Assembly (NCBI GenBank): GCA_902500995.1
Contig: CABVSR010000009.1
Location: forward strand, 1-64,000
DNA from: an uncultured Nitrospira sp.
GTDB taxonomy: Bacteria > Nitrospirota > Nitrospiria > Nitrospirales > Nitrospiraceae
Direction of reading: 5' to 3'
Length of the DNA: 64,000 nucleotides
Both the position numbers and the translations under genes were made by a program. The notes under the pieces are model-generated. The model made no database searches, was not told the origin of the DNA, and was given only the letters and a program-made list of their open reading frames with translations. Below, in pieces: positions 1-7,237 of the stretch; position 1 is the first letter of the stretch; each line of letters opens with the position of its first letter.

Positions 1-216
1 GCGCCTCTGGCGCACCGCCACCGGCGAGCCGGTGGGCCAGCCGCTCCGCCATGAGGATACGGTATGGGCCGTCGCCTTCAGCCCCGATGGAAAATTGGCC
101 CTCACCGGCAGTGTCGATCGCACCGCGCGCCTCTGGCGCACCGCCACCGGCGAGCCGGTGGGCCAGCCGCTCCGCCATGAGAATATGGTATGGGCCGTCG
201 CCTTCAGCCCCGATGG
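1..216 (+). repeat. 126-bp tandem repeat inside the WD40 gene
   Basis: Bases 1-90 and 127-216 match at all but two positions, with a period of 126 bp (42 codons, one WD blade). Identity extends to silent positions, so the repeat is recent or homogenised at DNA level rather than only conserved as protein. Confidence 0.85.
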
Positions 217-571
217 GATGAACGTGATGGCGGCAACCCATTGGTGGCTGCACCTTCACTCCATTTCGAACGAAAACGTGACAATGATAGCGAGCCGGTT
301 CCTTTCAGCAACCTGGACAGGTGGCTATCGATTTTCGAATGACTCAGGCACTGCGTTCGAAGTTGCCCTCAGAGCCACAGCAGAGTCAGTCAGAATTGAG
401 ACATTACGACTCGATATTCCGGAGGCCCAACCGATCAAAGGAAAGTCCGATGTCTTGGCAGAAGAATGGCAGCAAAAGCTCGCGCTCAAGTTCGAGGCGG
501 GTAAGATTGTGCCCCTGTGGGACGTTCCTCTACCGCTTTACAAAAAAGGAAGCAGGGGGAGCACGTTCTAG
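2..571 (+). CDS. WD40-repeat protein, C-terminal part (partial at left edge)
   Basis: The reading frame is open from the first bases of the window, so the start lies outside it. Two 42-residue WD repeats are visible (core VWAVAFSPDG, ending in RLWRTATGEPVGQPLRH), followed by about 115 residues without recognisable repeats. WD repeats form beta-propeller scaffolds. In bacteria, near-identical repeats with this RLW / AFSPDG signature often form the C-terminal sensor of large STAND-type NTPases or kinases, but the effector domain would be outside the window. The last repeat loses the pattern abruptly after AFSPDG, so the tail may be a replaced or shifted end. The stop TAG directly abuts the stop codon of the convergent nitroreductase gene. 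The family call is firm; the role is not known. Confidence 0.75.
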   Translation, partial: RLWRTATGEPVGQPLRHEDTVWAVAFSPDGKLALTGSVDRTARLWRTATGEPVGQPLRHENMVWAVAFSPDGMNVMAATHWWLHLHSISNENVTMIASRFLSATWTGGYRFSNDSGTAFEVALRATAESVRIETLRLDIPEAQPIKGKSDVLAEEWQQKLALKFEAGKIVPLWDVPLPLYKKGSRGSTF

Positions 572-1171
572 TTAAGCCAGCGGCGGCCAAGCTCCCCACG
601 AACCAGAAAATACGAATGCCGACATCGGTTTCCGCTCCCGGGGTTTTACTTCTCGCTCGCGCAGATACTCCGGCAGCAGGGCCGCCTCGCCAGGATACCC
701 GACCGCAATCATGGCCACCGGCTCATGTCCGGCGGGAATTGCGAGGTCGGTGCGAGCCTTCTCTCTGTTGAAGCCCGCCATCTGGTGCGCAATCAATCCC
801 AGCTCCGTGGCCTGCAAACAGAGGCTGAGCGCCGCCATTCCCGTATCGTGCCAGGCATGCCGGTTCGGCGTACCCTCGTCTTCAAAGTTCAGTCGCGCCA
901 CAGAGAGCATCAACACGGGAGCCCGGAACACCCATTTCTGGTTGCCTTCATTCAGACAGGCAAACAGCCGGTCGTAGCCCGGGGGATCCGCCTTCGTCCC
1001 GACGATGAAATGCCAGGGCTGTTCGTTATTTGAAGAGGGTGCCCACCTGGCCGCTTCGAACAGGCTTCTCAATGTGTCTCTCTCCACCATCCGTTCCGAA
1101 TAGGCCCGCGGGCTCCAGCGCCGCCGCAGCAGATCATGAATGGGATATTGCGTCTCAGCCGGCTTTTCCAT
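572..1171 (-). CDS. Nitroreductase family protein
   Basis: A 199-residue flavoprotein of the nitroreductase fold, expected to bind FMN and reduce nitro compounds or quinones with NAD(P)H in the cytoplasm. The N-terminal RRRWSPRAYSE and RWAPSSNNEQPW blocks are the family's FMN-phosphate-binding signature. The GLIAHQMAGF and AVGYPGE blocks in the second half also fit. The length is normal. An AAAGGA motif six bases before the ATG supports the start. It is the last of a run of minus-strand redox and stress genes and meets the WD40 gene tail to tail. The substrate cannot be inferred. Confidence 0.88.
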   Translation of the reverse strand: MEKPAETQYPIHDLLRRRWSPRAYSERMVERDTLRSLFEAARWAPSSNNEQPWHFIVGTKADPPGYDRLFACLNEGNQKWVFRAPVLMLSVARLNFEDEGTPNRHAWHDTGMAALSLCLQATELGLIAHQMAGFNREKARTDLAIPAGHEPVAMIAVGYPGEAALLPEYLREREVKPRERKPMSAFVFSGSWGAWPPLA

Positions 1172-1228
1172 GCATCATCCTTTCCCGGTGGTTCACATCA
1201 ATGCGCGCGGGCCATTGATCCCTGCCGC

Positions 1229-1336
1229 CTAAGCGGCCTCGCGCCAGGCCAGCACATGCTGGTAGACGCTGTCGACCAACGTGCCGTCCAGGTCGAAGAG
1301 AAACGCGAGCGCGTCGCGATCGTGCGACGGTGGCAT
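1229..1336 (-). pseudogene. Remnant of a HAD-superfamily hydrolase (N-terminus only)
   Basis: Translating the minus strand from an ATG at 1336 gives 35 residues containing LFDLDGTLVDSVYQHVLAWR, the classical HAD motif I with its nucleophile Asp, before a TAG stop at 1231-1229. HAD phosphatases of this type normally run 200 or more residues, and no continuation of the fold was recognised in any frame downstream. It sits just 3' of the OsmC gene. I read it as the decayed stump of a phosphoglycolate-phosphatase-like gene lost by deletion. Confidence 0.7.
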
Positions 1337-1341
1337 GCGCA

Positions 1342-1767
1342 TCAACTCTCCAACTTGGCATCCATCGTAATGGTCGTATTGAGTAACCGCGAAATCGGGC
1401 AGCCGGTTTTAGCCGCCGTGGTTGCTTTCTCCCATGCCGCCGCATCGGCCTTCGGCACCTTGCCCTTCACCTCCAAGTGAATGCCGGTGACCGTCCAGCC
1501 GGCATCCAGCTTCTCCATGGTGACCGTGGCAGTGGTCGCCAGCTGGTCGGCCACGAGATTCGCCGCACCCAATTGACCTGAAAGGGCCATGGTGAAACAA
1601 CCGGCATGGGCGGCCGCGATCAACTCTTCCGGGTTCGTGCCCGTTCCATTCTCGAACCTGGTGCTGAACGAATAGGGCGTCTGGGTCAGGACCCCGCTGT
1701 TCGTCGAGACCGTCCCTTTGCCTGTCTTGAGATCTCCCTGCCATTTTGCCGAGGCATTCCGTTTCAT
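1342..1767 (-). CDS. OsmC family peroxiredoxin
   Basis: A 141-residue OsmC-type protein. These proteins reduce organic hydroperoxides as dimers with two reactive cysteines. Both cysteines are present, in AAAHAGCFTMALS and AKTGCPISRLLN, and the N-terminal segment MKRNASAKWQGDLKTGKG is typical of OsmC. The start at 1767 is preferred over the upstream ATG because GGGAGG precedes it by five bases. It is probably an inducible stress gene. A long inverted repeat (1826-1894) lies in its upstream region. The distinction between osmC and the YhfA-like branch was not pursued. Confidence 0.9.
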   Translation of the reverse strand: MKRNASAKWQGDLKTGKGTVSTNSGVLTQTPYSFSTRFENGTGTNPEELIAAAHAGCFTMALSGQLGAANLVADQLATTATVTMEKLDAGWTVTGIHLEVKGKVPKADAAAWEKATTAAKTGCPISRLLNTTITMDAKLES

Positions 1768-1825
1768 GACATCCTCCCATCTCACTCGTTCATCGTTCGC
1801 TGCTATCGGGGGAATTGCACCCCTA

Positions 1826-1894
1826 TGGATCGGCGAATGAATCGTTGCACGTTAGAGACTTTCTCCGCTCTGTGCAAGCCTGTTCGCCGATCCA
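1826..1894. other. Nested inverted repeat upstream of the OsmC gene
   Basis: Outer arms TGGATCGGCGAA (1826-1837) and TTCGCCGATCCA (1883-1894) are perfectly complementary over 12 bp. Inside them TTGCAC (1845-1850) pairs with GTGCAA (1872-1877). The structure lies between the Spy-like gene and the OsmC start at 1767, in a spacer of about 180 bases. It could be a structured leader, an operator pair or a terminator for the upstream minus-strand gene. No T-run follows it. Confidence 0.6.
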
Positions 1895-1946
1895 CCGGTC
1901 GCGCCTCTACTGCACATCCCCCGTGATCATGTCTGACCCATCGTTC

Positions 1947-2387
1947 TCAATGGTCGCTGTAGCGGTCCATCCACTTGCGAATATGTTCCACCGCTTCTGT
2001 CTTCTGTTCAGGCCGGAGCGTCGCATGCCAGTCGGTCACCTTCGGCAACACACGCTGCATCACCCGCTTTTGCTCGGCCTGGTGCCGCTCCATGAGCTGC
2101 GTCAACTTGGCCTGGTCCAACCGATCGCTTTTCACCTGGGCGATCATCTCTTCCATGATCGCCTTATGCTCCGGTTGAGACTCGGCGCGCGCCGCCACCA
2201 TTTCATCTCTCACGACCATGAGCTTGGCCTTCTGCTGATCGTCCAGATCCAGATGTTTGGCGATCTTGCTGGTCATCCAGTCGGCGCGCTCCGCCGGCGT
2301 GTGATGACGATGACAGCCGGCACCGACAAGCGCCCCGGCGAGTACCAGCCCTCCGATTGCGACTCGAACCACGTGCTGCATGTTCAT
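1947..2387 (-). CDS. Spy/CpxP-like periplasmic protein, probable lipoprotein
   Basis: A 146-residue protein with an N-terminal signal segment ending in LVGAGC, which fits a lipobox with Cys as the first mature residue, followed by His-rich HRHH. The rest is highly charged and helical with LDLDDQQKAKL and LRPEQK elements like the LTxxQ repeats of Spy/CpxP chaperones, which bind unfolded envelope proteins or metals. AAGGAGG six bases upstream selects the ATG at 2387; a longer frame exists. An extracytoplasmic stress or metal-related role is likely but not proven. Confidence 0.72.
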   Translation of the reverse strand: MNMQHVVRVAIGGLVLAGALVGAGCHRHHTPAERADWMTSKIAKHLDLDDQQKAKLMVVRDEMVAARAESQPEHKAIMEEMIAQVKSDRLDQAKLTQLMERHQAEQKRVMQRVLPKVTDWHATLRPEQKTEAVEHIRKWMDRYSDH

Positions 2388-2452
2388 ACTGCCCTCCTTG
2401 GTGAAGTTGGTGAATGACATGGCACTTACGCAATGCCCTCATGAGTATTAAA

Positions 2453-2749
2453 TCAGTATTCGAAGGCCACGTGGTAGAGGGCCGGAGTCATTTCTACTCC
2501 CAATTGCCTCAACTTCTCCTTCATGGGCGTGACACTCTTCTCATAGGCCTTCCAATACACCGTTTCATCCTGCCAGATCGCCACGTTGATGTAATTGAAC
2601 CGGCTGTCCGGCTTGAGGCTCTTGTGAAATTTCCCGCTGATGAAGCCTTCCTGCTTTGTGATGTGCTCCTTCACGTCCTGCCACCACCGCACAAATTCTG
2701 CTTCTTTGGCCGCCGGAACTGAAAACACATTGATCAATGTCACCGGCAT
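2453..2749 (-). CDS. Antibiotic biosynthesis monooxygenase (ABM) domain protein
   Basis: A 98-residue single-domain protein with the ABM ferredoxin-like fold pattern: an N-terminal beta strand (TLINVFSVP), a helix with FVRWWQDVKEHI, the QEGFISGKFHKSL turn and the NVAIWQDETVYWKAY strand-helix. Such proteins are small dimeric oxygenases or quinone or aldehyde binders of varied function. A GGAGG motif six bases before the ATG supports the start. It lies among other small stress genes on the same strand. The family is clear; the substrate is unknown. Confidence 0.8.
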   Translation of the reverse strand: MPVTLINVFSVPAAKEAEFVRWWQDVKEHITKQEGFISGKFHKSLKPDSRFNYINVAIWQDETVYWKAYEKSVTPMKEKLRQLGVEMTPALYHVAFEY

Positions 2750-2853
2750 CCTGCACCTCCATTGACGGATATCACTTCGGCGAACTCACGTCACCGCCTG
2801 ATATCGCCATGATATTGATAACGGCCCAGTAGGGCTGCTCCCCCCGCACCGAC

Positions 2854-3090
2854 TCAGAGCGTCCGATGCGTACCGTCGCAGAACGGGGGATTCTTCGTCT
2901 GCTTGCATTGGCACAGGGCGACCGTTTTCTTTTCGGTCGTGACAAACTCCATCGGCGTAAAACCGGTGCCCTGGTGGGATCCGTCACAAAATGGTTGGTT
3001 CTTCGAACGCCCACACCGGCACCAATAGTAGGTGCCTGCTTCCAACTCCAACACCGCCGGTTGCTTCGCTGCAATGATTGGCTGGTCCAT
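2854..3090 (-). CDS. Double CDGSH iron-sulfur domain protein
   Basis: A 78-residue protein with two CDGSH-type [2Fe-2S] sites: CRCGRSKNQPFCDGSH and CQCKQTKNPPFCDGTH. Each has the 3Cys-1His ligand pattern. Such proteins carry redox-active, labile clusters and act in electron or cluster transfer. GAGGAGGA six bases upstream selects the ATG at 3090 over an upstream in-frame GTG. The first half is closely similar to the 37-residue CDGSH protein at 15261-15374, also at DNA level, so the two are paralogues. Confidence 0.9.
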   Translation of the reverse strand: MDQPIIAAKQPAVLELEAGTYYWCRCGRSKNQPFCDGSHQGTGFTPMEFVTTEKKTVALCQCKQTKNPPFCDGTHRTL

Positions 3091-3171
3091 GTTCACTCCT
3101 CCTCGTGATGCCCTCTGGTTACCTGTTGAATTAGGAATAGGCCCAATTGTTTGTGTCCCGTGGACGACGCA

Positions 3172-3639
3172 TTAGAACATCGTATTGTCGTTGGCTGCCT
3201 TGTCCGGAATCGGTTGGATGACGTCCCAGTGCTCGACGATCTTGCCGTTCTCCACCCTGAAGATATCCACGATCGCGACGCCACGGTCCTGCTCATCGAT
3301 CCTCGAATGAAGGTGCAGCACGACCAAATTCCCATCCCCCAAGACGCGCTTGATATTTACATGGGACCGCGGATGCTCCTTAAAGTACCCTTCAAAGTAG
3401 CCATAGAACGCCTCGGCACCATTCGGCACGTACGGATTGTGTTGGATGTACTTCGCTCCGATATACTTCTTCGCAGCCTCAGTGGGCTTGTGCTGATTGA
3501 ACGCCAGCTCATAAAAGTCACGGACCAGTTTCTTGTTGGCCTCTGTGCTGCGAGGGCGGCCCTCTTCGGCCATCACGTAAGCATTCACGGTCAGGATACT
3601 GAGAACCAAGGACCCCAATATGATCATGGTGCGTGTCAT
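3172..3639 (-). CDS. Exported SnoaL-like / NTF2-fold protein
   Basis: A 155-residue protein with a signal peptide (MTRTMIILGSLVLSILTVNA, then YVMAEE) and a SnoaL-like domain: LVRDFYELAF, AKKYIGAKYIQHNP, the central HSRIDEQDRGVAIVDIFRVE strands, and IVEHWDVIQPIP. SnoaL-like proteins have an NTF2 cone fold. Most bacterial members are uncharacterised, and the name comes from polyketide cyclases. Export to the periplasm is inferred from the leader. Nothing nearby suggests polyketide synthesis. Confidence 0.82.
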   Translation of the reverse strand: MTRTMIILGSLVLSILTVNAYVMAEEGRPRSTEANKKLVRDFYELAFNQHKPTEAAKKYIGAKYIQHNPYVPNGAEAFYGYFEGYFKEHPRSHVNIKRVLGDGNLVVLHLHSRIDEQDRGVAIVDIFRVENGKIVEHWDVIQPIPDKAANDNTMF

Positions 3640-3693
3640 CGTTCGACTCCCTTCACAGCGTAATTTGAAAACCAGCGACTCCGACTCAGAACG

Positions 3694-3993
3694 TCATCGC
3701 GCCGACCGTTCCCGAATCGGCGCCCGCGCGTCGCTGAAATTCTTGACGATGGCCCTCGTCAAACAGCCCGACGCGTCAATCGTGACCCCCTTGCGATACA
3801 GATGAGACAGCAGCGCGATACCTGCCTCGTCGATGAAGGTCACTTCGCGAAGATCGATATGGCATGGAGCCGGCGCATCGATCTTCTGTCCTAACCAGCA
3901 ATTCCGCAATTCCTCGACCCAGGGACCGGCCAGCCGCCCGGAAAGAACGAACGTGGTTCCCGGGTTCTTGTTCGACACCGTAATCTTCAGCAT
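3694..3993 (-). CDS. STAS-domain-like protein without the usual phosphorylation Ser
   Basis: A 99-residue protein resembling anti-sigma-factor antagonists: TFVLSGRLAG, then a LREVTFIDEAGIALL stretch that aligns with the STAS loop D-S-S/A-G. Here the residues are D-E-A-G, so the Ser normally phosphorylated by a partner kinase is absent. It may act as a constitutive binder. The start at 3993 has GGAGGG upstream; a longer frame without ribosome site is rejected. It lies 44 bases downstream of doxX, probably in the same transcript. Confidence 0.7.
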   Translation of the reverse strand: MLKITVSNKNPGTTFVLSGRLAGPWVEELRNCWLGQKIDAPAPCHIDLREVTFIDEAGIALLSHLYRKGVTIDASGCLTRAIVKNFSDARAPIRERSAR

Positions 3994-4037
3994 GGCCGTC
4001 CCTCCTGTCGTTCCATCCCTCTCGACCAGTCCGGCGC

Positions 4038-4544
4038 TCAGAACATCCGCAACGCGTAGCTCGCTTCCCGCGCCTTCGGGGCCGGCGACGTTGTCTGTTC
4101 CTCGAGCCGGCGGGCGATGACACCATCGAGCGCCCACTTCCCACCGCCGATCACCAGCAAGGCCAGGCTCATGCCAATCACCAGAAGATGATATTCAAAT
4201 CCTTCACCCGTTTGCTGCCCGAACCAGTTCATGAAGAAGCCTTGCGGCAAGTGCACGGTCAAGATCGCCCCCAGCATGATCACGATGAAGCTGCCCGCCG
4301 TGAACCGTGTAAACAGGCCGGCCAATAACCCCAGACTGCCGATGGACTCCCCGATGATCACCAGAAACGCGATTAACCATGGGAGGCCCATCTTCTGAGT
4401 GAAAAATCCCATCGTGCCTTCGAAACCGAACCCTCCGTACCAGCCCAAGAGTTTCTGCGCGCCATGCGCAAACATCACACCGCCCAGCACCACCCGCAGA
4501 ATCAAACCCGCCCATGAATCGTCTGTCTTGAAGAAGCTGTACAT
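4038..4544 (-). CDS. DoxX family membrane protein
   Basis: A 168-residue integral membrane protein with about four hydrophobic helices. The N-terminal GLILRVVLGGVMFAHGAQKL and the following GFGFEGTMGFF are hallmarks of DoxX. Family members include a thiosulfate:quinone oxidoreductase subunit in archaea and redox-related proteins in bacteria, but most are of unknown function. The C-terminal 25 residues are polar. An AGGAGG-like site precedes the ATG. It lies between a 43-residue ORF and the STAS gene, downstream of a candidate sigma-54 promoter. Confidence 0.88.
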   Translation of the reverse strand: MYSFFKTDDSWAGLILRVVLGGVMFAHGAQKLLGWYGGFGFEGTMGFFTQKMGLPWLIAFLVIIGESIGSLGLLAGLFTRFTAGSFIVIMLGAILTVHLPQGFFMNWFGQQTGEGFEYHLLVIGMSLALLVIGGGKWALDGVIARRLEEQTTSPAPKAREASYALRMF

Positions 4545-4568
4545 GTCGCACCTCCTGTTAAAGTGTCC

Positions 4569-4700
4569 TTACTGTCTCTGTGCCCGCACCCGTTGTGGAA
4601 CTGCGTTCGCCAACCGTTCCTTCACCAACAGCCCTGCCCGGAAAAGCGGCAGTGCCGCGAGCATTCCGTACCATCCAATCCAGAGCGTGATGTCTTTCAT
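4569..4700 (-). CDS. Small hydrophobic protein (43 residues)
   Basis: A 43-residue frame beginning MKDITLWIGWYGMLAALPLF, so one possible membrane helix, then a basic tail. GGAGGTGGCGC directly before the ATG gives a good ribosome site. It would be the first gene after the sigma-54 site at 4745-4759 and precedes doxX by 24 bases, which supports translation. I recognise no family. Confidence 0.5.
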   Translation of the reverse strand: MKDITLWIGWYGMLAALPLFRAGLLVKERLANAVPQRVRAQRQ

Positions 4701-4744
4701 GCGCCACCTCCGATTCCGTTGTGCGTTCCTACCCAGCCGTAATG

Positions 4745-4759
4745 GCAAGGCCCGTTCCA
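4745..4759 (-). promoter_or_regulatory. Candidate sigma-54 (-24/-12) promoter
   Basis: On the minus strand the site reads TGGAAC-GGGCC-TTGC: the invariant GG and GC are 10 bases apart and only one base differs from TGGCAC-N5-TTGC. It lies 45 bases before the ATG at 4700, and the next gene upstream (4901-7087) encodes a sigma-54 activator. A 6-bp inverted repeat GAAAGA / TCTTTC (4796-4816) upstream could be an activator site. Confidence 0.6.
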
Positions 4760-4900
4760 ATGGCTGCGCAACGAGGCAATGCAATCTAAGTGGTTGAAAG
4801 AACGTACAACTCTTTCTCGCGACGAAGAGGGAGAGCCGATGGCGAAAGGAACGTGACGAAGAGAGACCGACTGAAGATCGTCAGGTGACGAAGCGCATCG

Positions 4901-7087
4901 TCACTCGCGGGGACGGGAGATGCCGAGCTTTTTGATTTTCGACGTGAGGGTGGTGCGTTTCAGACCGAGCCTGGCCGCTGCACCGTCGGGGCCGCCGATG
5001 ACCCATCGTGTGTCGCGCAAGGTCCTAAGGATCTGGTCGCGTTCAGCATCGTGAAGGGTGACGGCGGGAGCTGGACGCTGTTGTGTCTGCACCTTGAGCT
5101 CAGGAAGCGGCACCTGCAAGTGGGTGCCATGAGTGAGAATCACCGCGCGTTCGACGAGGTTTTCCAACTCGCGGATGTTGCCCGGCCAGTGATAACGGGA
5201 GAGGGCCTCCAGCGTCGCCGCCGGAATGGACTCGATGGGTTTTTTCATGCGAGCCGCATACAGCTGCGTGAAGTAGCGGATGAGCAACGGAATATCCTCA
5301 CTCCGCTCACGGAGCGGCGGCAGGGTGATCGGAAAAACATTCAATCGGTAATACAAATCGCTGCGAAACTCCTGCTGCTCCACCAGCTTGGCCAAATCCC
5401 GGTTCGTGGCGGCAATCAACCGGATATCCACGCGCACAGTGCGGGTGCTCCCGAGCCGCTCGAACTCCTGTTCCTGGAGCACACGGAGGAGCTTGGACTG
5501 CAATTCCAGCGGAATTTCGCCCACCTCGTCCAGAAAAATCGTGCCGCCATGAGCCAATTCGAACCGGCCTACTTTCTGCGCGATAGCCCCGGTGAAGGCG
5601 CCCCGTTCGTGGCCGAACAATTCACTTTCGAGCAGGCCGGTGGGAATCGCCGCGCAGTTCAATTTGACGAAGGTGCGCGCGTGGCGGCCGCTCAACCGGT
5701 GGATCGCTCTGGCAATGAGTTCTTTCCCGGTTCCGGTTTCACCGAGAATCAGCACGGTGGCCTCGGTGGGCGCGACGATCTCCACTTGCGAAAGCACCTG
5801 CCTGAGCGCACGGCTGTCGCCGATGATGTCGTCGAATCCATGTTCGAGCCGGATCTCCTCTTCGAGATACTGCTTCTCTTCGGCCAATCGATCCTTCAGC
5901 GCGTGGATCTCCTGATACGCCAGCGCATTGTCGACGGCCAGCGCGATCTGCCCGGCCACCTGGCTCAAGAACTCGACGTCCTGTTCGCTGAAGGCCTGCT
6001 CATGATGGCTGGCCAGATTCAGACAACCGATCACGCGGTCGCGCGCCAGCAGAGGCAGGGAGCAGTTCGATTGAAATCCCTTCTCGACCAGCAGCTTCGT
6101 CACCGGGTGGGAAAACGCCTGCATACCGCGCCGGTCCGCAATCACCACCGACTGCTTCGTCGCCAGGGCAAGGCCGGCCGGCGAATCGTGCGCGTCGCTG
6201 CTACCTCCTTCTGTCAGGGCACCCTGATTGTCGGGAAAATCGAGCGCATGGAGCCGGACCCGATCCGTCTTACTGTCGTAGAGAATCAGGCTGGCATATT
6301 CCTGCGGGACCATTTCACGCAAACAAAGGCTGACGGCGCTGAAGACTTCGCGCAGATCCAAGGTCGACGCCATGGTATTCGTCATCCGCAACAACAGGCT
6401 GAAGCGGTCCCGCTGCCGTTCCACATCGCGCCGTGAGGCCTCCGCTGCCTCACGGTTGAGGACGTTTTCGACCGCCACCGCCACCTGCCGTCCCACCTGC
6501 TGCATCAGTTCCACATCGGAAGCCTGGTATGCATGCGGTTCCTGACTGGAGAACGTCAACGTGCCCAGGCGGCGCGCCGCCGTAGTCAAGGGCACCAGGC
6601 AACAGGACTGAATGCCGTCTTCGCGCATCAATGCGATCACGCCCGGCCAACGCCGCTCCTCGGCGAGATCGTTGAGCAACAGGCACTCCTGCGTCTCCCA
6701 GACCAAACCGGTCGGACTGTCCCCCGGCGCATGTTCATGGCCGCCGATGATGTCCGCCGCCACATTAGCCTGTAGCACATGGAGCCGCATGACCCCTCGC
6801 AGGGGATCGTGCAACGAAAGTCCCACAAAGTTCACCGGCACGACCGAGGGCAGCAGGCGCGCGAGGTCCTGCGCCAGCGCGGCCAAGTCTGAGTGGCGGC
6901 CGATCGCTTCCGTGACGCGCAGGAGGGCGCGATAGCGGTCGAGGTGGGAAGGGGAGGTCGCTGCGGCAGATTCAGCGTTCATGCGCGGCCTAGTATGCCG
7001 AAGCCCTAGCTCGCGCGCAACGTGGTCCTTCCCCGCCATCGATAGCTCGCGGAGATGGATCATGATCTTGCCCGGGGCATCAAGCAA
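4901..7087 (-). CDS. Sigma-54-dependent activator with two GAF domains (FhlA-like)
   Basis: A transcription activator of up to 728 residues. Two N-terminal GAF sensor domains (roughly 50-215 and 230-385) are followed by a short coiled linker and an AAA+ domain with Walker A GETGTGKE near 447. The sigma-54-contact motif GAFTGA is near 495, and Walker B is in GTIFLDEVGEI. The C-terminal Fis-type helix-turn-helix contains GAAARLGLKRTTLTSKIKKL. The architecture resembles FhlA. It would bind upstream sites and remodel sigma-54 RNA polymerase in response to an unknown small molecule. The start is uncertain; ATGs at 7063, 7039 and 6982 also fit and none has a strong ribosome site. The divergence from family members was not measured. 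Confidence 0.92.
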   Translation of the reverse strand: MLDAPGKIMIHLRELSMAGKDHVARELGLRHTRPRMNAESAAATSPSHLDRYRALLRVTEAIGRHSDLAALAQDLARLLPSVVPVNFVGLSLHDPLRGVMRLHVLQANVAADIIGGHEHAPGDSPTGLVWETQECLLLNDLAEERRWPGVIALMREDGIQSCCLVPLTTAARRLGTLTFSSQEPHAYQASDVELMQQVGRQVAVAVENVLNREAAEASRRDVERQRDRFSLLLRMTNTMASTLDLREVFSAVSLCLREMVPQEYASLILYDSKTDRVRLHALDFPDNQGALTEGGSSDAHDSPAGLALATKQSVVIADRRGMQAFSHPVTKLLVEKGFQSNCSLPLLARDRVIGCLNLASHHEQAFSEQDVEFLSQVAGQIALAVDNALAYQEIHALKDRLAEEKQYLEEEIRLEHGFDDIIGDSRALRQVLSQVEIVAPTEATVLILGETGTGKELIARAIHRLSGRHARTFVKLNCAAIPTGLLESELFGHERGAFTGAIAQKVGRFELAHGGTIFLDEVGEIPLELQSKLLRVLQEQEFERLGSTRTVRVDIRLIAATNRDLAKLVEQQEFRSDLYYRLNVFPITLPPLRERSEDIPLLIRYFTQLYAARMKKPIESIPAATLEALSRYHWPGNIRELENLVERAVILTHGTHLQVPLPELKVQTQQRPAPAVTLHDAERDQILRTLRDTRWVIGGPDGAAARLGLKRTTLTSKIKKLGISRPRE

Positions 7088-7202
7088 ACGCGAGCCTGTT
7101 CCAAACGGGAAGAGACAGGATCAGCCAAAATCCAGGCGGCGTTCAGCCGCCGTTACGTTCGCAGATCAGCACCTGAAACTGCACAGCACAGGCCGCAGCC
7201 CT

Positions 7203-7229
7203 GCGACCCAGGGGTAGCCCCTGGGTCGC
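7203..7229. terminator. Perfect 12-bp stem-loop after the protease gene
   Basis: GCGACCCAGGGG (7203-7214), a three-base loop, and its exact complement (7218-7229). It lies nine bases beyond the stop codon of the minus-strand protease gene, so it probably ends that transcript, although no T-run follows on the minus strand. Confidence 0.6.
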
Positions 7230-7237
7230 GGCTCCCG

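Noticed and set aside
1155-1445. 96-codon minus-strand frame overlapping the OsmC gene
   Set aside because: It is out of frame with both OsmC and the HAD remnant and has no similarity.
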